DNA from: Acidimicrobiaceae bacterium
GTDB taxonomy: Bacteria; Actinomycetota; Acidimicrobiia; Acidimicrobiales; Ilumatobacteraceae
Direction: 5' to 3'
NCBI GenBank assembly: GCA_020637295.1
Contig: JACJWF010000015.1
Location: forward strand, 21,900 to 85,899
DNA: 64,000 bases
In this document: in pieces, positions 17,059 through 25,657 of the stretch
Numbering within the stretch: the stretch's first letter is position 1
Layout of the letters: the number at the start of each line of letters is the position of its first letter
Translations under genes and position numbers: made by a program
The notes under the pieces: model-generated
Told to the model about the DNA's origin: nothing
Seen by the model: only the letters and a program-made list of their open reading frames with translations
The model's database searches: none

Positions 17059-17193
17059 CCGCCTCGACCTCCTGACCACGGGAGCGCTCCGCGATCGCTT
17101 CGGCGGTGGCAGCGATCACACCGCAGACCGCTCGGCGCGTTCGCATCGTGTCCGGGGGCGGAACCACCGCACCCACGATCGAGAGGATGCGCC

Positions 17194-18090
17194 ATGACCG
17201 ACGAGTCGTCTGCGTTCCCGCCGCCCCCGCCGCCGCCGCCCCCTGCCGGAACCCATGCGTCCGCGGCGCCGTCGAACCCCGCGCTGCCCTGGTACCGGCG
17301 GCGCTGGTGGAAGTTCCCCGCGTGGGCGTGGCTGACGGCTGCGGTCGTGCTGATCGCCGCCGGCGCTGCGGGCGGGGCCAAGAAGGACAAGGAGGACGCG
17401 TCCGCGGACACCACCGTGGAGAGCGTCGCCGAGGTCGTGGCAACGGACGCACCGCCCACTGCGACCGACGCGCCGACGACCGTGGCAGCGACCACGACCA
17501 CGGTCGCACCGACCACCACTCGGGCCACCACCACGACGAGGGCGACCACCACCACCTCCACCCTGCCGCCGACCACCGCACCGCCGCAGCCGATCGTCTT
17601 CAGCGGGCGGGGCGACGACGTGGTGGAGTTGCCCGACACCGACCTGATGGTGGCCACGATCACCCACAGCGGCCGCTCCAACTTCGTGATCTGGGCGCTG
17701 GGCTTCGACCTGCAGGAGACCGACCTGCTGGTCAACGTGATCGGCCGCTACAACGGGCGGGTGCCGGTGAACATGAACGCCGACACGATGTCGTTGCAGG
17801 TGGAGGCCGACGGCGACTGGTCCATCTCCCTGATGCCGATCACCCACGACGTCCGCTTCGTCGGTTCGGCCATCACCGGCACCGGCGACGACGTGCTGTT
17901 CCTGAACGACACCGGCGTGTACGCCATCACCCACACCGGCAGTTCCAACTTCGTGGTCTGGGTGTACGGGGCGGACTCCACCGACCTCGCCGTCAACGAA
18001 ATCGGCACCTACTCTGGCAACGTCCCCCTGCGAGGCCCCGCCTTCGTGGTGATCAACGCCGACGGCCCCTGGTCCATCACCAAGAACTGA
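17194..18090 (+). CDS. membrane-anchored protein with Pro-rich N-terminus, Thr-rich linker and duplicated C-terminal module
   Basis: A 298-residue protein with a nine-proline run near the N-terminus, a basic YRRRWWK patch, and one transmembrane helix (about 45-62). A long Thr/Ala/Pro linker (about 75-130) is followed by a C-terminal region made of two similar copies. Copy one contains GDDVVELPD and THSGRSNFVIWALG; copy two contains GDDVLFLND and THTGSSNFVVWVYG. The topology suggests a cytoplasmic Pro-rich tail and an exported duplicated beta domain. Thr-rich linkers of this kind are common in Acidimicrobiia envelope proteins. I do not recognise a catalytic motif. Its link to the flanking defence genes is only positional. 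GAGGATG upstream may serve as ribosome binding site. Confidence 0.65.
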   Translation: MTDESSAFPPPPPPPPPAGTHASAAPSNPALPWYRRRWWKFPAWAWLTAAVVLIAAGAAGGAKKDKEDASADTTVESVAEVVATDAPPTATDAPTTVAATTTTVAPTTTRATTTTRATTTTSTLPPTTAPPQPIVFSGRGDDVVELPDTDLMVATITHSGRSNFVIWALGFDLQETDLLVNVIGRYNGRVPVNMNADTMSLQVEADGDWSISLMPITHDVRFVGSAITGTGDDVLFLNDTGVYAITHTGSSNFVVWVYGADSTDLAVNEIGTYSGNVPLRGPAFVVINADGPWSITKN

Positions 18091-18204
18091 GAGGGCAGAC
18101 TTCGGTGATGGCGCGAAGCGGGCGGTGGCCCGCCGAACGGTCGGACAGACCTCGAGCAGGAAGTTCCATCGGTCGAGCAGAAAGTGCTGTGCGAAGATGG
18201 ATGC

Positions 18205-19794
18205 GTGCCGGGACATCTCTTCGTGATTCGTGGCGACCTGACCAAACTGGCCTGCGACGACGTGCTCATCCCGACGGACGAGGGATTCGTCATCGAGGCA
18301 CCATGGCGGGAGATGGCCCCAACCCTCGGCCCCGGAACCACGTGGGGCGACAACAGCGTGATCCCCCATCCTCGTCCGCCGGGAGACGGTCCGCGGGTCT
18401 GGCTGGGAAGAGTTGGGGCCGACGAACGCACACCCACCGAGCATTTCTCGTCTGTCATCGCAGCATTCGCCGAGCGGGCGAGGAGTGACCTCGCTCCCGG
18501 GGACGGGCGGGCGAAGCAGCGTCTTGCGGTCAACCTGGTCGGCTCCGGCAAAGGTGGCGCCATCAGCCGGAAGGGTGCACTGATCAAGACGATTCTGCAC
18601 GCGCTCAACGCTGCTGCCGACACCCACGACGTCGATGTCGTTCTCGTGACCTGGTCGGCAAAGGCATACGCCGCGGTGCAACACATCCGGCGCGTCGAGT
18701 GTCACCCGTCCTTTCCCGAAGGTGTCGACCCCGAGGGCAGGCTGATGGAGAGGGCAGAACGGCTTGCGGACTACGCCCGCAGTGGCAATCTCGTGTTGTT
18801 TCTCGGCGCTGGCGTCAGTGCAGGAGCGGGTCTACCGACGTGGAGGGATCTCCTCACCACGACAGCAGAACGGCTCGGCCTCACCGGCGAGCAGTGCCGA
18901 CAGCTCGATCGTCGCGACCCCCGCGACGCTGCAGCCATTCTCGCCGCCCAGCCCAATGGTGATCGGTTCCGCAGCACCGTCTGTGACGTCATCGGTTCCG
19001 CTCAGCGATACTCCCTCGTGCACGGGTTGCTCGCCTCGCTTCCGACCTGCGAAGCCGTCACCACCAATTACGACACCTTGTTCGAGGTGGCGGCGGTGAC
19101 CGACGGTCGTCAGCTCGCCGTCCTCCCTGACCACCCGAGCGGAGCGAAGGGTCGATGGCTCCTGAAGCTGCACGGGTCGATCGACGATCCGGGCCGGATC
19201 GTCATCACCCGATCCGACTACCTCAACATGCCACGCCAGTACGGCGCGTTGATGGGCCTCGTCCAGGCGATGCTCATGATGCGTCACATGCTCTTCGTCG
19301 GCTACTCGCTCTCCGATGAGGACTTCCACGAGCTGCTGTACGAGGTGCGACTGGCGCGCCATGAGAAGCAGGGCGGCACCTCGGGCGCGCCATTCGGGAC
19401 CGTGCTGCCGCTCTTCAGGGATCCACTCGCCGCCGACCTCTGGAGGGACGAGCTGGACGTCGTTCCCATGAGCGTCAAGGACCGGCCCACTCCACAGGAT
19501 CGAGTTGTCACGACCGAGGCGGCGAGAATCCTGGAGATCTTCCTCGACGTCATGACGCTGCACGCCACCACCAGCCGCGAGTTCCTTCTGGACGACACGT
19601 TCGCAGGGCTCCTCGACGAGGAGGAGCGCGCAGTCCGCACCGATCTGCTCCAGCTCGCACGCTCTCCCCATCTCGAAACGGCGGCGGGCGAACCCATCCG
19701 TCGGTTCCTGAAGGACCTTGGGCTTGAACAGCAACCCGGCAGACGTGGCTCCACGGTGGAAGGTGGATCGGCGAGCATGAGGAGGGAGCACTGA
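18205..19794 (+). CDS. SIR2-domain NADase with macro-like N-terminal domain (defence-type)
   Basis: A 529-residue two-domain protein. Residues 1-170 begin with HLFVIRGDLTKLACDDVLIP and contain NLVGSGKGGAISRKGALIKT and DVDVVLVTWSAKAYAAVQ. The GDLTK start and strand-helix order look like a divergent macro (ADP-ribose-binding) fold; this is by eye. The SIR2 domain follows: FLGAGVSAGAGLP (from residue 199), TTNYDTLFE with N288 and D290, and LLKLHGSID with H323, so NAD hydrolysis residues are intact. LLFVGYSLSDEDFHELL closes the core. Defence-type SIR2 proteins deplete NAD during infection. I chose the GTG at 18205; a GTG at 18184 is possible. The stop overlaps the next gene by one base (TGATG). 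Confidence 0.8.
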   Translation: MPGHLFVIRGDLTKLACDDVLIPTDEGFVIEAPWREMAPTLGPGTTWGDNSVIPHPRPPGDGPRVWLGRVGADERTPTEHFSSVIAAFAERARSDLAPGDGRAKQRLAVNLVGSGKGGAISRKGALIKTILHALNAAADTHDVDVVLVTWSAKAYAAVQHIRRVECHPSFPEGVDPEGRLMERAERLADYARSGNLVLFLGAGVSAGAGLPTWRDLLTTTAERLGLTGEQCRQLDRRDPRDAAAILAAQPNGDRFRSTVCDVIGSAQRYSLVHGLLASLPTCEAVTTNYDTLFEVAAVTDGRQLAVLPDHPSGAKGRWLLKLHGSIDDPGRIVITRSDYLNMPRQYGALMGLVQAMLMMRHMLFVGYSLSDEDFHELLYEVRLARHEKQGGTSGAPFGTVLPLFRDPLAADLWRDELDVVPMSVKDRPTPQDRVVTTEAARILEIFLDVMTLHATTSREFLLDDTFAGLLDEEERAVRTDLLQLARSPHLETAAGEPIRRFLKDLGLEQQPGRRGSTVEGGSASMRREH

Positions 19795-20564
19795 TGGCCC
19801 GCCTGCACCTCGACGCTCAACTCCATGCGCTTGGCGAGTCGGTCCAAGTCCCGTACCCGCTGGCGCGGGCCGCGGCTTGGTGGGTCGCCGCTGAGCTCAT
19901 TCGACGGCATCCCAAGCGGCTCACGGTCGTGGAGACGCACCCTGGCGGCGGCCAGTACGACTGTGTGTCGGTGTACCGCACCGACACAGCCCCGTCGACG
20001 GGGCTGGTGGTGTTCCTCAACGTGGCGGGCCACCTCACTCACGAGCATTGGTTCGGCAGCACGGACTCCTCCGGCGAAGACGACAGGTTCAATTGGTTCG
20101 AGGTGATCGCCACGCCCAACCGGCGGCGCTACGTGGTCGAGCAACTCGAACGTGTCGAGGGCCTGACCAGCCCGACATCCACCCCACGCACAGTTCGCGG
20201 TTCGATCGGGCCGCTGCTGCTCAGTCACCTCGCGACCACCATGTCGATCCGACGCGACGGATGGGACATCCGCAACGCGTTCCACGACAGCGCCGGCGAC
20301 TGGAGTGGGGTCTTGGAATGGTCACGATCCGTCCCAGGCATTGCGTTCGAGGCAATGCCGGACGACTTCGCCAACGAGCCGGCGTACCGGTACTGGGGCG
20401 TGCTCGATCCGGACGGGCAGGCCGCCGCAATCGTCGATGTCCGTCGAGGGCTTGCCTGGCGGCACGACGGCGACGGCATCGCGATTGACCTGCTGGGGCT
20501 GTACTCAGCGCAGCAGCGCCGACTCGACCGAGTCGCGCAGGTGGTGCTGCCGGAGATCAATTAG
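19794..20564 (+). CDS. TY-Chap2-like putative peptide-binding chaperone
   Basis: A 256-residue protein starting one base inside the SIR2 stop. The segment AAWWVAAELIRRHPKRL followed by VVETHPGGGQYDCVSVY matches my memory of the TY-Chap2 family. These are actinobacterial proteins proposed, from computational surveys of conflict systems, to be peptide-binding chaperones. The middle part has aromatic strands (DRFNWFEVI) and an Arg-rich segment, and the C-terminus contains YWGVLDPDGQAAAIVDVRRG. No enzyme motif or membrane segment is seen. Tight coupling to the SIR2 gene suggests it senses, loads or restrains the NADase; that role is inference. The family assignment needs a profile search. Confidence 0.5.
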   Translation: MARLHLDAQLHALGESVQVPYPLARAAAWWVAAELIRRHPKRLTVVETHPGGGQYDCVSVYRTDTAPSTGLVVFLNVAGHLTHEHWFGSTDSSGEDDRFNWFEVIATPNRRRYVVEQLERVEGLTSPTSTPRTVRGSIGPLLLSHLATTMSIRRDGWDIRNAFHDSAGDWSGVLEWSRSVPGIAFEAMPDDFANEPAYRYWGVLDPDGQAAAIVDVRRGLAWRHDGDGIAIDLLGLYSAQQRRLDRVAQVVLPEIN

Positions 20565-20573
20565 AGAGGGCCG

Positions 20574-21536
20574 ATGGATCGACAGTGCAGCGGTTACGAC
20601 GTCATCGGTGACGTCCATGGCCACCTCGACGCGCTCACCCGCCTACTCCGTGAGCTCGGCTACCGGGAGCGCCACGGTGCATATTCGCATCCAGATCGAA
20701 TTGCAGTGTTCGTCGGGGACCTGATCGACCGCGGGTCGCAGCAGGTCGGGGTGGTCGACCACGTCCGCCGCATGGTGGAAGCCGGGTACGCCGACGTCGT
20801 CATGGGCAACCACGAGTTCAACGCCATCGCCTACGCGACACCACATCCGGACCGGCCCGGCGATCACCTCCGCCGCCACACACCGAAGAACACGGGACAA
20901 CACGCTGCCTTCCTCGACGACGTCGGGTACGACTCGGCCACACACCAGCGGGTCATCGACTGGTTCCGCACCCTTCCGCTCTGGCTGGAACTCGAGGTCA
21001 GTGGGCAGCGGTTGCGAGTGATCCACGCCTGCTGGCACCAAGAGTCGATCGCGCACCTCGAACCCCTGCTCGGCCCGAACCGAACTCTCAGCACGCCCGT
21101 CCTCATCGACGGTTGCACGAAGGGCACCGCCGACCATGACGCGATCGAGACGATCCTGAAAGGTCCCGAGGTCTCGATGGGCGGGCTCGAATACCTCGAC
21201 AAGGACGGACACCCTCGCCAGAACGCCCGCCTCGCCTGGTGGCAGGGTGACGCTCGTTCTCTCCGCGATGTCGCCCTCGTACCGGATGGCACGCGCTCCA
21301 CCGACGGCACGCCCTTCCCGCCGCTCCCCGACACGGCCGTCGACATGAGCAAGCTCGTCTACACCGACGAGGTTCCGGTCCTGTTCGGGCACTACTGGCA
21401 CACCGGCGCTCCGGCAACCCTCACACCCACCACAGCATGCGTCGACTACAGCATCGCCAAGCATGGCCAGCTCGTGGCCTACCGCTGGAGCGGCGAGGCA
21501 ACGCTGCAGAACGATCACTTCGTGGCGACCAAGTAG
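20574..21536 (+). CDS. metallophosphoesterase (PrpE/ApaH-like Ser/Thr phosphatase fold)
   Basis: A 320-residue calcineurin-like phosphoesterase with all metal motifs: YDVIGDVHGHLDAL (D13, H15), FVGDLIDRGSQQ, VVMGNHEFNAIAY, then LRVIHACWHQ and VLFGHYWHTG. This subgroup (PrpE, ApaH and lambda-phosphatase-like) acts on phosphoproteins or on dinucleoside polyphosphates such as Ap4A. It starts 10 bp after the TY-Chap2-like gene behind an AGAGAGGG ribosome binding site, so all three genes probably form one unit. A phosphoesterase downstream of a NADase could remove nucleotide signals or recycle products, an inference without direct support. The active site looks intact. Confidence 0.82.
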   Translation: MDRQCSGYDVIGDVHGHLDALTRLLRELGYRERHGAYSHPDRIAVFVGDLIDRGSQQVGVVDHVRRMVEAGYADVVMGNHEFNAIAYATPHPDRPGDHLRRHTPKNTGQHAAFLDDVGYDSATHQRVIDWFRTLPLWLELEVSGQRLRVIHACWHQESIAHLEPLLGPNRTLSTPVLIDGCTKGTADHDAIETILKGPEVSMGGLEYLDKDGHPRQNARLAWWQGDARSLRDVALVPDGTRSTDGTPFPPLPDTAVDMSKLVYTDEVPVLFGHYWHTGAPATLTPTTACVDYSIAKHGQLVAYRWSGEATLQNDHFVATK

Positions 21537-21551
21537 CTCTGCCCGCTCCTC

Positions 21552-21557
21552 TACGCT
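21552..21557 (+). promoter_or_regulatory. -10 element of a leaderless promoter
   Basis: TACGCT lies seven bases before the GTG at 21565, in the 28-bp gap after the phosphoesterase gene. There is no Shine-Dalgarno sequence. The same hexamer precedes the genes at 32916, 54022 and 58294 at six bases. Confidence 0.45.
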
Positions 21558-21564
21558 TCGTCGG

Positions 21565-22494
21565 GTGGAGTACGAGACGCCACGCGAACTCCTGACGCGG
21601 CTGAAGACGTCGCGTGAGGAGTCGATCCAACGGTTGCTGACCACCTTGATCCTCGACGCCCCCTACCCCAAGTGGAACACCCGCAGCATGGCATCACTGG
21701 CCGGTGTCGAGTTCCTTCGGAAGCTCCACGCCCTGTCGTTCGACTCGGGATGGGGTGGCGACGTTCTGGAGTTCGTGGACGAGTTCGAACTTCGCGGGCG
21801 GTCGGACGACGAGCGCGGCGGGGCGCCGGACTACGCGGTCGTCTGGCGCGACCGATTGTGGATGATCGAACTCAAGACCGAAGCCGCAAGTCATCGCCGC
21901 GGCCAACTGCCGCTCTACCTCGAGCTCGGCCGCCACTACTTCCCTGACTCGCAGATCGACCTGACCTACCTCACCCCGCCCCTCTCCAAGCCGGCGCCGA
22001 AGTGCGAGCCGTGGGCACGATTCGCTCATGTCACGTGGCAGGAAGTCCAGCCCCTCCTGCGCAGCGCCTGGCCTTCGCCGGCGTCGGAGTCTCAGCGCGC
22101 CGTGGTGAACGGCCTTTGCGCCGCCATCGACCTTCTGAACATCTCACCGGCCGAGTGGCGTGCCAACGTGCTCCAAGAGCAGCACGCCCCGCTCACAGCC
22201 AGCGTCGACTCGGCGAGTGCCGCCGTCACGGCGGTCAAGCAAACTGCGTCCGACAGGCAGCAGCGGGCGATCGACCTCCCCGGTCTCGATCTGGACGACC
22301 TGCTCGGACTGCGGGTTGAGATGCGGGACCAAGTCGCCGCCGAGGAACCTCAGTCACCGTTGCGGCACGTCCGCCCATGGTTGTGGAACTCGGCCACCAG
22401 CGGCGGGACCGCTCTCAGTCCGAGTGGAGCCGAAGTCGGTTACGAGCTGCGCTGCTCGTGGTACTCGTCCCCCGTGCCGCCCAGGGCCGAGTAG
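21565..22494 (+). CDS. PD-(D/E)XK nuclease-like protein
   Basis: A 309-residue protein with a restriction-endonuclease-like core in its first third: APDYAVVWRDRLWMIELKTEA supplies D89, E102 and K104, the PD-(D/E)XK pattern. The region before it (MASLAGVEFLRKLHALSFDSG) fits the N-terminal helix of such folds. The C-terminal half is less conserved and acidic, ending near PVPPRAE. I do not know a named family. It is preceded by a TACGCT -10 box, so it can be transcribed separately from the SIR2 unit. Its last 55 bp overlap the 3' end of the convergent gene at 22440, an unusually long antisense overlap that could couple their expression. Confidence 0.6.
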   Translation: MEYETPRELLTRLKTSREESIQRLLTTLILDAPYPKWNTRSMASLAGVEFLRKLHALSFDSGWGGDVLEFVDEFELRGRSDDERGGAPDYAVVWRDRLWMIELKTEAASHRRGQLPLYLELGRHYFPDSQIDLTYLTPPLSKPAPKCEPWARFAHVTWQEVQPLLRSAWPSPASESQRAVVNGLCAAIDLLNISPAEWRANVLQEQHAPLTASVDSASAAVTAVKQTASDRQQRAIDLPGLDLDDLLGLRVEMRDQVAAEEPQSPLRHVRPWLWNSATSGGTALSPSGAEVGYELRCSWYSSPVPPRAE

Positions 22495-23489
22495 CGGGCG
22501 CGGAACTCGTCGTCCAAGGGCAGTCTCGGATCGAGTAGCGCTCGGCTGTCCATGAACACCATGCGGTCAGGGTGTCGAAGGAGTGACGGCCAGGTCGCAT
22601 GGTACGAGCTGGGGCCCACAGCCTTCCGATAGCCGTCGCTGCACGGGGACGCGTGGAGCGCACCATTCGCCGAGGGCGACACGTAGAGGACACGAACGCG
22701 ATCGACATCCTGTTCGTGCGCCCGTTCGATGCAGTAGCCGAGCAGCACCAAGCGCATCAGTTGGTAGACGGGCTCGACGAGAAGGTCGTCGAGATCGACG
22801 TTGCTCATGTCCAGTGGGCTGTCGTCCGCACCGAGCAGCGGGGAGTAGCGGGCGTGTCGTGTTGCGTTCGAAGTGGTCGAGGTGGAGAGCTTGCCGCTCG
22901 GGTAGCTCTCCGTGTACTTCCACTCGATGAGCGCGAGCTCGATCGCCCCGTCGGTCGCCTCGTAGCGCAACGCAGCGTCGGCGCTGGTCGCCTGGCTTCC
23001 CCGCGTCGGTACACCGTTCCACTCGTTCAGGTGGTTGGCCAGGCCCTGCCACTCGAACACGACGTGATCGGTTGCGTCGAAGGGAGACAGGTGTGCGTGG
23101 CCATCACGCGCACCGAACGGCAGCACCTGAGCGATGGGGAGCGAATCACCGAAGATCTCCGCCAATGCGTCGGGGTCCTCGACGAACGGCGCCAGCGTGT
23201 TCGCGCACTGCACCTGTGAGCTGAGAAGGTGGTTGCTCGGTCCACCGGCGACGCCGTCGTGCCAGGGGATACCAGCTGCCTCAAAGCGCTGCAGTGCAGA
23301 CGAGCGCGCCCCTGGGAGAAGGTTGCAGTGGTTGAACTCTTTGGGCAGGCAGAACGGCAGAGCCGGGTACTGGCGGTACGCCCCAAAGTCACGCGCAGCC
23401 TCGGGGAGCGTGGCGGAGGTCAGCTTCCACGCGATCGCTGACCGTCGGGCCGCGATCTTGAACGTCGAGTCGTCGGGCTTAGTCACCAT
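22440..23489 (-). CDS. PD-(D/E)XK restriction endonuclease-like protein (PGN_0703-like)
   Basis: A 349-residue protein with a nuclease core in the middle: a conserved QVQCANTLAPF helix, then HVVFEWQGLANHLNEW, and ALRYEATDGAIELALIEWKYTE, where E-x-K is in EWKYTE. The arrangement resembles the PGN_0703 family of putative restriction endonucleases, an assignment from memory. The C-terminal part has YQLMRLVLLGYCIERAHEQ and a strand RVRVLYVSP typical of that group. It is the last gene of a four-gene minus-strand run with gaps of 23, 27 and 54 bp. The 3' end overlaps the convergent nuclease gene by 55 bp. No methyltransferase is present, so it is not an ordinary restriction-modification component. 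Confidence 0.6.
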   Translation of the reverse strand: MVTKPDDSTFKIAARRSAIAWKLTSATLPEAARDFGAYRQYPALPFCLPKEFNHCNLLPGARSSALQRFEAAGIPWHDGVAGGPSNHLLSSQVQCANTLAPFVEDPDALAEIFGDSLPIAQVLPFGARDGHAHLSPFDATDHVVFEWQGLANHLNEWNGVPTRGSQATSADAALRYEATDGAIELALIEWKYTESYPSGKLSTSTTSNATRHARYSPLLGADDSPLDMSNVDLDDLLVEPVYQLMRLVLLGYCIERAHEQDVDRVRVLYVSPSANGALHASPCSDGYRKAVGPSSYHATWPSLLRHPDRMVFMDSRALLDPRLPLDDEFRARYSALGGTGDEYHEQRSS

Positions 23490-23512
23490 GTCGTCAACTC
23501 AACGCACTCGTG

Positions 23513-24526
23513 TCAGAGGGTCGTGACATCGCTGCGGTTGCCGTCGAGGTCGAACTGCCAGAACTCGACCGGCTCGATGCGGGATCCGAACACCATCGGC
23601 CGCGTCGACAGCTGGTCGTGGACCCGCTGCATCCGGTCGCGGACCAGGCCACGGATCGGCGTCGGACCCGCTGCGATCACGGGTGCGATCGTGACAGGAG
23701 ATCCTTCTGCCAGGCGGTGCGAGGTGACGGGCAGGCCAAGGCGGGAGCGCTGGTCGGCCATCGCGTTCAAGGAGGCGACCGCAGCCGGGTCGGTCGACGC
23801 CCACGCGGCAAACACTTCGGCATAGAGCCGCACTTGCCCAGGCGCCCAGGCCAGGCCCTTCACCTCCTCGCTGGGCTTCACCTCAACCACGAGGAGACGG
23901 CCGCGACTGTCGATCCCGATCAGGTCGGTCTCGAGTCCTGTGCGAGGCATGGCGCCCCCGTCCCTCACGCCGGGCCACCAGTTGGGCGGCTCTGGAGCAG
24001 CTTGAAGCGCTGCCAGTGTCGGTTCCATGAGGCGATCCACGAAGGCTGCACGGGCTGGGTTCGAAGGAAAGGACGGGAGCGCCTCGCGCTGAACCATCCC
24101 GAACTCGAGATTCGGAGTACGCGAGATGGTGGTCTGCACCTGCCCCTCCCGACGCGTGTAGCGGGCATCGACGGCGCCCGCCGCAAGGATGCGCGCCAGA
24201 TACTCGACCACGCCGTCGACAGGAAGGGCGGCAGGTGAAGTGGGCGTACTCCACGAGTCCTCGAAGCGGCCCGACTCACGGTGCTTGCGCGCCGCCCGGA
24301 ACCGGAACCTTCCTCGTCCTTCGACGACGTCCAACACCGACGTCAGCCCGAGGTAGATGGTCGCCCACGAGGTACCACCTGCGGTTCTCAGTTGGATGTC
24401 GACCCTGGGGTCCGCCAACCCCATGTCGATCAGCGGTCGCACGACTCCACCCGGCGACAGCTGCGCTTCGAGCTCAGCCGACACCAGTCGGTTGAACGTC
24501 ATCCGCGGGATCTCGTCCAGCTCCAT
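23513..24526 (-). CDS. PD-(D/E)XK nuclease-like protein
   Basis: A 337-residue protein. The C-terminal third carries a clear nuclease motif set: GLETDLIGIDSRGRLLVVEVKPS gives E199, D201, E215 and K217. The N-terminal half (TFNRLVSAELEAQLSPGG, VDIQLRTAGG, a basic FRFRAARKHRESGRF patch) may bind DNA. The ATG at 24526 has GGAG six bases upstream, so I prefer it to the GTG at 24532. It lies between the HNH gene (27 bp upstream) and the PGN_0703-like nuclease (23 bp downstream) in one apparent operon. The substrate is unknown, and the sequence shows no helicase or methylase domain. Confidence 0.65.
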   Translation of the reverse strand: MELDEIPRMTFNRLVSAELEAQLSPGGVVRPLIDMGLADPRVDIQLRTAGGTSWATIYLGLTSVLDVVEGRGRFRFRAARKHRESGRFEDSWSTPTSPAALPVDGVVEYLARILAAGAVDARYTRREGQVQTTISRTPNLEFGMVQREALPSFPSNPARAAFVDRLMEPTLAALQAAPEPPNWWPGVRDGGAMPRTGLETDLIGIDSRGRLLVVEVKPSEEVKGLAWAPGQVRLYAEVFAAWASTDPAAVASLNAMADQRSRLGLPVTSHRLAEGSPVTIAPVIAAGPTPIRGLVRDRMQRVHDQLSTRPMVFGSRIEPVEFWQFDLDGNRSDVTTL

Positions 24527-24553
24527 CAGCACTCCTTCACGGTCCGATCCACC

Positions 24554-25603
24554 TCACCACCACGGGCCATCCGCCAGCTCAAACTCGCGTCCGTGCAGCC
24601 ACAGCGGCGTGCCGGGAGCGAGATGCGTGTAGGTGCTCTGGGTGAGGGCCCACGTTCGGGTCGGATCCGTGGGCCAGCGATGGCGTTCCGCAACGTCGCG
24701 TAGAGGTCCGGCCGCCGTCTCCAGCCGAAGTCGCCAGCGAGCGAGGTGCGCCGTCGCGGCGACGTGATCGCTCTTCGCGGAGTTGCATCGATCGGCAACG
24801 ACGAGGTTCTCGATGGCGTCGTTGGGCCAGCGAGACCAAGCGAGGAAGTGGTCCACCTCCACCTTCTTGCCCAGCCGATCTCCGCAGTAGAAGCAGGAGC
24901 CGTCCTGGAGATCGGTGAGGTCTCGAACGAACGCCCGTGGGAAGGCGGCGCGTTCCCGACCGAAGAGATGCGAGCGGAGCTGTTCGTCCTCGGTCGCTAT
25001 CCCAGACCACCGGGCGACATCCCGAACCCAGTGCAGTTCGATGAGCGGCCGCAGTATCGGGCCGAGCACCACGAGGCGATCCACCACGCCGTCCAGCAGT
25101 CGGAGTTGGTCGCGGCCCTGTCGCCGCAGCGACGCCGCAGTGGTGCCTTCGGACCAGTCGACCTCGTACAGGAACGGGATGGTGGTCGAGCCGACTACTT
25201 GGAGCAGTGGGATCGGATACCGGACGAAGGTGTCTTCCACGGAGTCCAGCGCATCCGAGTACTCGCGTGGCGCGACCCGTGCGGCGTCGGCGGAGCTCCG
25301 CCCTCCGCGAGCCTCGGTGGTCAGCCGCAGACGCTCCACCGCTCGCAGAACGGGCGATGACTTCATCGTGATCTGGCGCGGCAACAATGAAGCGCCGCCG
25401 GCGTCGACGAAGTTGCGAGTCTGCGGGTAGTACAGATCGAGCACCCGCTCAGCCACGAGTCGGGTTGGCAGGCTCGAACTCCCCGGCGAGGAAGCCGCCG
25501 CATCGATCAGCCCGAGCAGCAGGGCCAGCTTGTAGGTCGCCGTTCGCCGGCCTTCGTCGATGACTCGAAGGAGGCGCTCGATCAGGACATCATCGGCTGC
25601 CAC
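24554..25603 (-). CDS. HNH endonuclease domain protein
   Basis: A 349-residue protein with an HNH nuclease near the C-terminus: CFYCGDRLGKKVEVDHFLAW, then a conserved IENLVVADRCNSAKSDH. This contains the Cys-x2-Cys zinc knuckle, the DH pair and the N-x-H-like end. The N-terminal 230 residues are helical (LIERLLRVIDEGRRTATYKL) and of unknown function. They occur in a recognisable group of actinobacterial HNH proteins, probably as a DNA- or partner-binding module. The GTG at 25603 starts where that helical homology begins; the frame is open to 25642. It is the second gene of the minus-strand nuclease run. The active-site residues look complete. Confidence 0.75.
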   Translation of the reverse strand: MAADDVLIERLLRVIDEGRRTATYKLALLLGLIDAAASSPGSSSLPTRLVAERVLDLYYPQTRNFVDAGGASLLPRQITMKSSPVLRAVERLRLTTEARGGRSSADAARVAPREYSDALDSVEDTFVRYPIPLLQVVGSTTIPFLYEVDWSEGTTAASLRRQGRDQLRLLDGVVDRLVVLGPILRPLIELHWVRDVARWSGIATEDEQLRSHLFGRERAAFPRAFVRDLTDLQDGSCFYCGDRLGKKVEVDHFLAWSRWPNDAIENLVVADRCNSAKSDHVAATAHLARWRLRLETAAGPLRDVAERHRWPTDPTRTWALTQSTYTHLAPGTPLWLHGREFELADGPWW

Positions 25604-25657
25604 GTCGCAAGTCTCGCAGCCGTGCGTGAACAGCAAGGGCAACGCGCCCTCGGACCG

